DNA of 64,000 nucleotides. Source: Sphaerimonospora sp050942215. GTDB lineage: Bacteria > Actinomycetota > Actinomycetes > Streptosporangiales > Streptosporangiaceae. The DNA is taken from the NCBI RefSeq assembly GCF_050942215.1, contig NZ_CP192056.1:2480001-2544000 (forward strand). Direction: 5' to 3'. Below the pieces are notes generated by a model. That model was not told where the DNA came from and ran no database searches. It saw only the letters and a list, made by a program, of their open reading frames with translations. Both the position numbers and the translations under genes were made by a program. This document shows positions 25,498-33,353 of the stretch, in pieces (position 1 is the first letter of the stretch; every line of letters starts with the position of its first letter).

Positions 25498-28400
25498 CGG
25501 GATAGCCCCATTCTCTGGGTCGCCTTCAGCAGAACGGGCTCCGGCTTCAGTGTTCCGTCGTTTTGAGGAATCAGCGCGCCGAGGATCCGGAGCACCTCCA
25601 CGAGATCCGCTGTGGAGATGAAGCCTTCCTCCTGAAGGTTCGCCTCCGACAGCGGGTGGTCGTCACTGTCGCCCCCGATCGAGGTGAGGAGGCCGGCGAG
25701 CGTTTCGGGACTCTCTGCTCTGTCGAGGATCTCCACCAGCGTGTGCCACGCGGCACCGAGCGCCGGGCCGGAGAGCATTCCCGCCGAGCGCACGAACTCC
25801 TCTGGAGTCTCCTCCAGGTATGTCCGGCAGTGCTCCAGCGCGTGTTCGGGGTCGGCGTCTCTACCGCTAAGCGTCTGAACCACCTTACTGATCAGCATGG
25901 GCCAGCCTCCGGTGGTACGCAGCAGCGCGTCCTGGCTCGCCCTGTCCTGGAAGCCGAGGCCGACCTCGTGCATCCACTGTCGGACGGCGGCCTGGTTGAA
26001 ACGCTGCAGCTCGATCAACTCGGCGCCGCCGGTCAGGCCGCCGGGGCCGTCTGGTCCCGCCTCCGCCCCGCGACTCGCGGAAAGCCACTCCGAGGCGTGC
26101 TCGGCAGGCGCGATCAGGGCGATGGATCGTGTCCCCTTGGTCGGCGCGGGGATCGCCTTCGCCGCCGCCCGTACGAGAGTGGTCGCCTTCCTGGGCTGCT
26201 GGCCGGTGAGGTCGACGATCACGAGGTCGTGGCCCGAGCTCTGCGCGGCACGCTGCAGCGCCCCTTCCAGGGTGAGGCCGTCCGCCCCGACCCGGAGCGT
26301 CCGCGCCTGCTTGTGCCGCGACGCTGTTTCCTCCAGCGCGGCGGCCACCCGGTCGATCTGCAATGCCGGGGAGCCGGCGATCAGGTGTAGCACGTTGCGG
26401 TGGCCGAGCAGTCGCGTCACCTGGCTGCCGGTCAGGGGAGATCGCTCGCCGTGCTCCTTGTAGGCGTCGCGGTAGGACTGCGCATCGAACTCCTCGGGCC
26501 GCTCGAATGTCTCGGCCTGCCCGAGCACGGCCTCCACCTCGTCGGCTCCGCCGAGCAGATTGAGGATGTGCGGGGTGCGCAGGCGGTAGCGTTCGCCGTC
26601 GGCGGCGAGCACGCCGAGGTTGACGCACTCCTCCATCAGCCCGCGGAATCCGTCGCTGGTGGAGTCCTTGAACCCGTGTGGCCACCATTCCAGGCACTCG
26701 GCCCGCAACTGGCCGGCTGTCAGCTCGCGGTCGGTTCCCTCGTCGAGTGCGTGGAACGCCACGGTGTAGGCGATGACCTTGTAACGCTTGTCCAGATTCA
26801 GGGTCCATTCGAAGCGGTCACGGAAACCGCGCGCCAGCTTGTTGTCCCGCCAGACCGCGTCCACGTCCTTCCGCGTGATCTCGTACGGCAGCGCCGTGTG
26901 CGCCGCCGAGATCCGGCGCAGCCGGGTCAGCAGGGCGTCGGCGAACAGCTGAATGAGGGCCGGTGCGTTGTTCGCCTCCGCGATGACACGCGCGGCCAGG
27001 CGCGGTGAGAACCGGAACCCCAGCGCCTCCAGGGGCTTGGTCAGCAGACTGTAGGCGCCCTGCGGGTCGAGCGGACCGACCGCGATGGGCGTTCCCAGGT
27101 GGGCGAGAGGCTGGTTGGACAGGCTCTCGAACCGGGCCGTCTGGTGCAGACCGGCGAAGACGACCTTCACCCGCCCGTCCGTCTCGTTCATGAGGTTGCG
27201 CAGTGCGATGACGTTGCTGAAGGAGGCGTCCCGCGCGTCTGCGTTGAGAAACTCGTCGGCCTCGTCCAGCAGGATCAACAGCTGCCGTGCCGGATCGCCC
27301 TCGATCCACTCCTTCACGCCCCGGCAGATCTCCTCACGATCGGTCGACGGCGCCGAGACGCGCGACAGGACCTTGCTCCGGGTGAGCCGGTCGGCGAGGG
27401 TCCGCCACAGCGCGGTAACCGATTCGATCTTGCCGATGTTCTGGATGACCTCGGAGATGACCGCCCGGGTTGGGTCGGTCTTGCGAATGTACCGTTCAGC
27501 TTTGCGTAGCAGCGCGGACTTGCCGAGCTGGCGCCCTCCGTACACGAACGAGGATCCGGCCCGGCTGATCACCTCCTGTAGCTGGTCCTGGCGTCCATAG
27601 AACATCTCCTCCGGCACGTCGCCAGTGGGCGCGTACGGGTTCGTGGCGGTGAACGGTGCCAGCAGGCTGACCGTCGTGCTCCAGTCCGCGCCGGGTACGC
27701 AGGCGAGGTAGCTGATCGCGGCATCGTCGAGGAACGCCGCGACCGGGGCGGGCCGCCTACGGCTCACAGCGGCCAGTTGGCGGCGCTGCTCCACCGTGAA
27801 AACGCCGAAGTAGAAGACGAGGACGGTCTGGTCCGCCGGCTGCTCCTTCAGCCACTCGACGACCTGCTGCGGTCCCGGCGATCGCCAGACCAACAGGAGT
27901 TGGAGCCGGTCACCCGACGGGCTCATCCGGGAGCCGAAGGCCGGCAGTAGCGGATCACCGATCGTCCGCACCTGGTCCAGCGTGATCCAGAGTCGATCAC
28001 GGTCCTCTCGGGAGGCCCCCTGGTCGCCCTCGAGGCCGATCACCCGTAGTACGGCGGTGATAGCGGACCTGAGGTTGCCCGCTCCCTTCGGTCCCCGGGA
28101 CAGCGCGTGCCAGAGGCGCAGGCCCTCAGCCGCCACGCCTCGCCGGTTTTGTGGGATGCCGGCGATCGACAGCTCGGTCCGGCGCAGGAGGGTGCCCAGC
28201 TCGGGCCCCTCGACCTCCTGGCCGGTGCGGAGCGCATCCTTGAGCCGCTGCAGCCACTGGGCCCCTCCCTGGCCCTTCTGCTTGCTCGGCAGCCGAGCGG
28301 ACATGTTCTCGAAGGTCTGCGGGAAGTTCGGGAAGAACCGTTCCAGATGGTGGACGGCATCCGCTATCTCAGGAAGCCGGTTTCCGTTCTTCGCCTGCAC

Positions 28401-31400
28401 CATGAACTCGCGGGCGGTGGTCAGGTCGCCGTCTTCGATGTGCGTTCTGATGCGTTCATAGGCGGTGGCCACGTCGGCGTTCTCGGCGCTCAGGGAGGCC
28501 AGTGCGGCCAGCGCTTCGGCGATCTCATCACCGCGGATCCGGGCCGCCTCCTGCTCCAACTCGCCCAGCTCACGGCTGATGACGTCGAAGTCGTCCCGCT
28601 CGTTCTTGCCGAGGGCCTGAAGCACGGCGGAGAAACGGGTGGCGGCGACCTCGGGAAGCGCGCCGGACCGGAGCCACTCCGCGATCCGCTCCCGCACTTC
28701 TTCGATGCGGTCGTCCCGCTCGTGTCGGGCCGCGTCGACCATTTTGTCCCTGCGCTGGCGCAGCTCAGAGTGAAGCCCCTGGTCATGCTGGGCCAGGACC
28801 AGCAGAAGGGCCCGCGTGCCGCGGTGGTCGCGGAGTCTGGCGCGTTCTTCGAAGGCGGCTCGCCAGTCGTGGTCGACGACCACACAGAGCGGGATAACGG
28901 CTTCCAGTGGGGGTTTGGTCAGCGGAGCGAGGGTCTCCGCGTCGAATCCGATCGCGGGGGACAGCAGCAGGTCACCGTTGAGCAGATGTGTGATGAGGGG
29001 TTCCGGCTGCGAGAGCGGGGTGCCGTCCAGCAGGCCCAGGGTGTCGTGGACCAGCTGGGAGACGCCGGTCGCCGCTGCGGCGACGAGTGAATCGCCAGAG
29101 GCCTCGAGCATGGTGAGTTCGGTCTCGACCTGTGCGTGGTGACGGTTCACAGTTCTGCGGAGCTCGTTCAAGTGCCGGGCGGCCCAGGAGACACCGGAAT
29201 CGTCTGTTCGCAGCGACTCCACGTCGCGGATCGCCGCCACCCAGTTCGCCCCCAGGTCGAGCGCCTTTTCGATCTTCTCGATCAGTTTCGCTCTGGCACC
29301 GGAGTGGATGCGCCCGGCTCCTCTGCGGGGAGCCCGGGCCTTGGCTGTCGTGTCGATCAGCCGGTCGATCGCGTCTCCGGTCCGCAACTGCGCCAATTCC
29401 TGTTCGACCTCGCGAGCCCGGGATACGTCGTCGCGGGCGGCGATGGTCAGCAGCTTCCCCGGCCCCGATGAGTCATCCTGGATCAGGGTCTTCCACACAT
29501 CCGTCGCCGGAGCGAACTTGATCTTCTGAGAGGGGGCCTCTTCCAGGAACCTGGCCGCGGCCGCGGAAGCCTGCTCCCGGCTTCCCTCCGCCAGCGAGGT
29601 GTCATGCATTCGGTCCGACAGACCAGGCACCAGATAGGCTCCGGCCTTCGCCATCTTGCCGAATGCTTCGCCGTAGGCCGTCAGAGCGGGGTACCGCGAC
29701 AGCGCCGGCGACAGCTCGTCCAGCAGGCGGGTCGTCTCGTGTGTCGGGTGAACCAGGCCGGTACGCAGCGCGGCCGCCCAGGCCAGCAGCTGCCCCGGAG
29801 CGTCGTTGCCGAGGGCCTTCGCTGTCACGTTTCCGGCGAACTCGGTGAAGGCGGCCGACAACCGCCCGGCGAACTCGCTTGTCCGAGAGGAGATCGCGGC
29901 GCATCGGCGAGCGTTCACCTCCGCGGACGGCCTGTCAGAGGTCTCACGCAGCCACGCGGCCAGTCCGAACCGCCCAGTGCGGAGCGCGGCCGCCTCGGCC
30001 TCGATGACGGTGCCGGTGAGACCCACGCCTTCGGTCGGCCGCATAGCGCCGTCAGCCGCCGAAGCGGTCGGCTGGGGTGTTTCCACCGGAGACCAACTGG
30101 ACGTGTCCGCCTCGATCGCTTCCGTCTCAGATGGTGAATCGAGCCGGTGGACGCCTGGGGTGCACGGCCTGGCCGGACGTGGGGGCTTGTTCTTCGCAGG
30201 TTGCGCCGCGGCTTGAATGAAGGTGTCCAGGTCGGCCAGGTCGTCCGGATCGGTGTGCTGCTCCTCGTCCGCTGGGACGGTGGGAGCCGCAGCGACGGGG
30301 GACGAGGAGGGCGCCGGCGGCTCTTCCGTCGAAGGAGTGGCTTCTCCGGAGTCTTCGCCTGCTGAGTCCGCAGCCATCGAGCCCTCGTCCATGGAGTGCT
30401 CGGCGGACGGGGTGTTCGGCAGGGCGGCCGTGCTTTCTACGCCCTTCTCCGGCGAGATCGTCGTAGGTGGCTCGTCGCTCCGGGGAGGAGGCAGGGTGAT
30501 GTCGGTCTCGTCGGGAACGGTCAACCACCCTCGCACGGCGGCCGTACCCAGTTTCCGCCATTCCACGGGCGCCTCCTGGCGGAAGCGCTCCTGTAGTTCC
30601 TCGGTCCTATCAAGGGCGTCGGGATCGTCAGTCAGGGCGATCAGCTCCGCCAGGATCTCCAGCACGGGATTGTCGGCGACGGCGGCATCGCGGACCTCCT
30701 GGAGGAGGGCTTCGAGGCCGGGCGGACCGCTGACCTGGGCCAGCGCGAGAATACGCTTGCGCCGGGACTCGGCGGCCTCCAACCGGTCGATCACGTGCTG
30801 AAGCGCATGGGCGGTCGTGTGAGGGGCAGGGGAGCCGCCGGACTCGAGTCTGCTCCGGAGTTCATCGAACTTTCGGACACCCCCCAGGATCACATCGATG
30901 TCTTCGTCCAGAGGCCGACCGGCGTCGACGAAGGCCTGCCGCACCCGCCCGGCGGCGTCCGCTGCGTTCTGCAGTGTCAGACGCAGGAGGTCGAGCTCCG
31001 CCCGGAGGGTGGAACTGGAGGGCCGCTGTTCGTCCTCGACGGGTTCGCGGACCGGGTTCACCTCTTGCCCTCCGGCCCCGGCCGGATGAGAAGCGTCGGC
31101 GTGGGACATCTGGCGCGGATGAGCGGTCGGAAGAGACAGAGCGGCCTTTCCGAGCTCAGAGAACGTGATCGGTTCCTCGGGAAGCGCGGGATGGCCGGTG
31201 CGCAGTTCCCTCCAAGCGGAGCGGACGGCTTCCACGGCGGCAGGGCTCATACGCTCAGTGGAGCGCACGAGCAGACCGAGCGCCACCGTGGACAGCGCCA
31301 GGTCATGCTGGTAGATGTGCGCGAGCACGAGGTCGACCAGGTTCTCGGTGAGCCCTTTGCTGAAGGTCAACACCGAGGTGAGCATGGGGGCGTTGGACAG

Positions 31401-31682
31401 GGCGCTGGCGGTATCGGCAGGGCGCAGCAGGCGGGCGCAGTCGTCCTCGGACAGCTCGTCGTGGTTTTCGAAGCCGGGAAGGAAGGGTGTGCTCAGGGCA
31501 CAGGCGAGAGAGCTCCGCAGTTTTCCGTCGTTTCCCTGAAGGATGCGGGCGAGTCCGGTGACCGCCGAGCGGGGTATCGACCGTACGTTCCTTAGCTTGA
31601 CGTGGTTCAGGACCCTTCTGCGGAGCAGTGGCGGGTAATGGCGGACCACCACCAGGTCTTCCGGGGTCACACGGGATGCCAT
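25494..31682 (-). CDS. Giant multidomain P-loop ATPase (about 2062 residues)
   Basis: Most of the N-terminal 1300 residues are alpha-helical, with a Pro/Ser/Glu-rich low-complexity linker (about residues 420-560) and long coiled-coil-like segments. An AAA+/STAND-like ATPase follows: YGGRQLGKSALL is the Walker A (about 1375) and LLILLDEADEF the Walker B (about 1450), then sensor-like VVFAGLHQ and winged-helix-like regions. A last domain (about 1760-1900) contains LVIVDLTGQQ. ATG 31682 was chosen because it starts the ordered sequence; the frame is open to 31829 and the true start is uncertain, as no good ribosome binding site precedes either. It is co-transcribed with the beta-CASP nuclease. 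No close family is recognised; a sensor/switch for the nuclease is inferred. Confidence 0.75.
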   Translation of the reverse strand: MASRVTPEDLVVVRHYPPLLRRRVLNHVKLRNVRSIPRSAVTGLARILQGNDGKLRSSLACALSTPFLPGFENHDELSEDDCARLLRPADTASALSNAPMLTSVLTFSKGLTENLVDLVLAHIYQHDLALSTVALGLLVRSTERMSPAAVEAVRSAWRELRTGHPALPEEPITFSELGKAALSLPTAHPRQMSHADASHPAGAGGQEVNPVREPVEDEQRPSSSTLRAELDLLRLTLQNAADAAGRVRQAFVDAGRPLDEDIDVILGGVRKFDELRSRLESGGSPAPHTTAHALQHVIDRLEAAESRRKRILALAQVSGPPGLEALLQEVRDAAVADNPVLEILAELIALTDDPDALDRTEELQERFRQEAPVEWRKLGTAAVRGWLTVPDETDITLPPPRSDEPPTTISPEKGVESTAALPNTPSAEHSMDEGSMAADSAGEDSGEATPSTEEPPAPSSSPVAAAPTVPADEEQHTDPDDLADLDTFIQAAAQPAKNKPPRPARPCTPGVHRLDSPSETEAIEADTSSWSPVETPQPTASAADGAMRPTEGVGLTGTVIEAEAAALRTGRFGLAAWLRETSDRPSAEVNARRCAAISSRTSEFAGRLSAAFTEFAGNVTAKALGNDAPGQLLAWAAALRTGLVHPTHETTRLLDELSPALSRYPALTAYGEAFGKMAKAGAYLVPGLSDRMHDTSLAEGSREQASAAAARFLEEAPSQKIKFAPATDVWKTLIQDDSSGPGKLLTIAARDDVSRAREVEQELAQLRTGDAIDRLIDTTAKARAPRRGAGRIHSGARAKLIEKIEKALDLGANWVAAIRDVESLRTDDSGVSWAARHLNELRRTVNRHHAQVETELTMLEASGDSLVAAAATGVSQLVHDTLGLLDGTPLSQPEPLITHLLNGDLLLSPAIGFDAETLAPLTKPPLEAVIPLCVVVDHDWRAAFEERARLRDHRGTRALLLVLAQHDQGLHSELRQRRDKMVDAARHERDDRIEEVRERIAEWLRSGALPEVAATRFSAVLQALGKNERDDFDVISRELGELEQEAARIRGDEIAEALAALASLSAENADVATAYERIRTHIEDGDLTTAREFMVQAKNGNRLPEIADAVHHLERFFPNFPQTFENMSARLPSKQKGQGGAQWLQRLKDALRTGQEVEGPELGTLLRRTELSIAGIPQNRRGVAAEGLRLWHALSRGPKGAGNLRSAITAVLRVIGLEGDQGASREDRDRLWITLDQVRTIGDPLLPAFGSRMSPSGDRLQLLLVWRSPGPQQVVEWLKEQPADQTVLVFYFGVFTVEQRRQLAAVSRRRPAPVAAFLDDAAISYLACVPGADWSTTVSLLAPFTATNPYAPTGDVPEEMFYGRQDQLQEVISRAGSSFVYGGRQLGKSALLRKAERYIRKTDPTRAVISEVIQNIGKIESVTALWRTLADRLTRSKVLSRVSAPSTDREEICRGVKEWIEGDPARQLLILLDEADEFLNADARDASFSNVIALRNLMNETDGRVKVVFAGLHQTARFESLSNQPLAHLGTPIAVGPLDPQGAYSLLTKPLEALGFRFSPRLAARVIAEANNAPALIQLFADALLTRLRRISAAHTALPYEITRKDVDAVWRDNKLARGFRDRFEWTLNLDKRYKVIAYTVAFHALDEGTDRELTAGQLRAECLEWWPHGFKDSTSDGFRGLMEECVNLGVLAADGERYRLRTPHILNLLGGADEVEAVLGQAETFERPEEFDAQSYRDAYKEHGERSPLTGSQVTRLLGHRNVLHLIAGSPALQIDRVAAALEETASRHKQARTLRVGADGLTLEGALQRAAQSSGHDLVIVDLTGQQPRKATTLVRAAAKAIPAPTKGTRSIALIAPAEHASEWLSASRGAEAGPDGPGGLTGGAELIELQRFNQAAVRQWMHEVGLGFQDRASQDALLRTTGGWPMLISKVVQTLSGRDADPEHALEHCRTYLEETPEEFVRSAGMLSGPALGAAWHTLVEILDRAESPETLAGLLTSIGGDSDDHPLSEANLQEEGFISTADLVEVLRILGALIPQNDGTLKPEPVLLKATQRMGLSR

Positions 31683-31829
31683 CTCCGCTATGACCAGACC
31701 GACGTGTTCGAATGCGGCCAGGGCTCCGACGTCGCCCAGCGGTGCCGGGTGCCGGTCGTGCGGGCCTTTCTCGGTGCAGTGTTGTCCCACAGCGTCCCGC
31801 CTTCCTTGCCATGCGGTCGGTGGCCGCAT

Positions 31830-32323
31830 GGACTGTGAGTCGCGGTTAGTCGATGAACAAGAGGGATGTCGAGCGGTATCGCCGGTCCTTGCCTCTCCCG
31901 CTGGATGGAGAACCGGCGGGGACGGGTGGAGCCGGGGCCTGGGGTGAGGCGATCAGCCGGCGAAGGCTACGCCGGATTCGACGAGGCGAAGAGATCATAT
32001 CGTGGGCCGGCTCGGCAATCAAGTGTGAATCCTATTCACATAGGACCCGTGAGGGCGATAAGGGGTCAAATATCTCGAATCTGGATAAATGGGAGGAGTG
32101 GGTGGTGGAGGTAAGAGTGAGAGGGTCCGCCACGTCTAATTGTTACCTGAGTTCACAGTTGAAGTACGTAGACGTGTGGGTGATGACCCACTACTGTTGC
32201 CGCGTGCCCGGTGAAGTTGTGCGGGTCTGATCTCGTCGCGGCCGGGAAGGCGCAAAGGGGTGTAGGCCATATCCTGGGCGTCCCGATGCGTTTCCCCCGA
32301 CGTCGCGGTTGAGGTTGGTGAGC
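31830..32323. other. Divergent control region of the defence island
   Basis: The gap between the giant ATPase and the first kinase is visibly richer in A/T than its neighbours. It carries an inverted repeat (32024-32040) and GTGGGT-GATG-ACCCAC (32176-32191). No convincing gene is present; the plus-strand frames here lack a ribosome binding site and domain-like sequence. Both arms of the island must be transcribed outward from here. Confidence 0.55.
32024..32040. promoter_or_regulatory. Inverted repeat in the divergent promoter region
   Basis: TGTGAAT and ATTCACA flank a three-base spacer, a typical regulator-binding shape, in the A/T-richer centre of the gap. No regulator gene of an obvious family lies in the island. 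Confidence 0.4.
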
Positions 32324-33343
32324 ATGGACCCCCTGGATCGTTCCGACCCTCAGCAGATCGGTGGCATCACACTGTGCGGTCGGCTCGGCTCCGGTGGGAT
32401 GGGCCGTGTCTTCTACGGTGTCACCGATGACGACGAGCAGGTCGCCGTGAAGATCATCCGTGAAGATCTCCTATGTCACGCCGAGGCGCGCGCCCGGTTC
32501 GCCCGGGAGATCGAGGCCCTGCGGACCGTGCGGGGGGCGCATGTCGCCGCCCTGGTCGACGCTTCCGATGAGGGCGAGGAGCGGCCCTGGCTCGCCGTGG
32601 AGTACGTTCGCGGCCTGAGTCTGAAGGAGTTCGTCGAGACCCGCGGCCCGCTCGGCGGCGAGCACGTCGCGACGCTCGGCGTCCTGCTGGCGTCCGCGCT
32701 GGACGATATTCATAAGGCTGATCTGCTCCACCGCGACCTCAAGCCCGGCAACATCCTGCTCGGCAGGGACGGGGCGAAGGTCATCGATCTGGGCCTCGTC
32801 GCCTTCGCCGACGGTCCGACCGACCTGACCACGACCGCCTCGACGCTCGGTACACCCGCGTGCATGTCGCCTGAACAGGCCAACACCCCAAAGCAGGTCA
32901 CCGCCGCCACCGACGTCTACTCACTCGGCGCGACGCTGACGTTCGCGCTGGCCAAGCACTACCCCTACGACGGCAAGACCGTCGCGGCGCTGTTCATGAA
33001 CATCATCAGCTCCGAGGTGAAGCCGGACCTCTCCGGCGTTCCGCCGGAGTTCGCTCCGCTCATCGCCGCGATGCTCGCCCACGACCCGGCCGCCCGCCCT
33101 GGCGTGTCCGAGGTGTACGAGCGGCTCAGGGAGTTGGCGACAGCCGGCGGGGTCACGCTGCCGGTGGCCGTTCGGCGCCTGGCCGTGGCCACCTACGTCG
33201 AGCGGGAGAGCGACCCGAAGGACCCCGTCCCGCCGGTCCGGCCGCGCCCGCGTGACCTGTCCGAGGTCGTCGTGCCCGGCTCGGTGGTCGCGAAGCTCGC
33301 CGACCGTCTCCGCGGCGCGTACGCCGCCGGCGCCCGTTTTTAA
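32324..33343 (+). CDS. Ser/Thr protein kinase (first gene of right arm)
   Basis: The 339-residue Hanks-type kinase shows GRLGSGGMGRVF (glycine loop), VAVKII (Lys), HRDLKPGN (catalytic loop) and CMSPEQ. The DFG motif is DLG (VIDLGL), which many active bacterial kinases tolerate. No membrane segment or extracellular sensor follows the kinase domain, so it is cytoplasmic. ATG 32324 has GAGG nine bases upstream. The helicase gene starts 10 bases after its stop, so it belongs to the defence operon. Pgl and some other phage-defence systems also use kinases beside a methyltransferase; a regulatory role here is inferred. Confidence 0.9.
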   Translation: MDPLDRSDPQQIGGITLCGRLGSGGMGRVFYGVTDDDEQVAVKIIREDLLCHAEARARFAREIEALRTVRGAHVAALVDASDEGEERPWLAVEYVRGLSLKEFVETRGPLGGEHVATLGVLLASALDDIHKADLLHRDLKPGNILLGRDGAKVIDLGLVAFADGPTDLTTTASTLGTPACMSPEQANTPKQVTAATDVYSLGATLTFALAKHYPYDGKTVAALFMNIISSEVKPDLSGVPPEFAPLIAAMLAHDPAARPGVSEVYERLRELATAGGVTLPVAVRRLAVATYVERESDPKDPVPPVRPRPRDLSEVVVPGSVVAKLADRLRGAYAAGARF

Positions 33344-33353
33344 GAGGAGAACC

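Noticed and set aside
31683..31829. Upstream extension of the giant ATPase
   Set aside because: The extra 49 residues are Arg/His/Pro-rich with no ribosome binding site; kept only as an uncertain alternative start.
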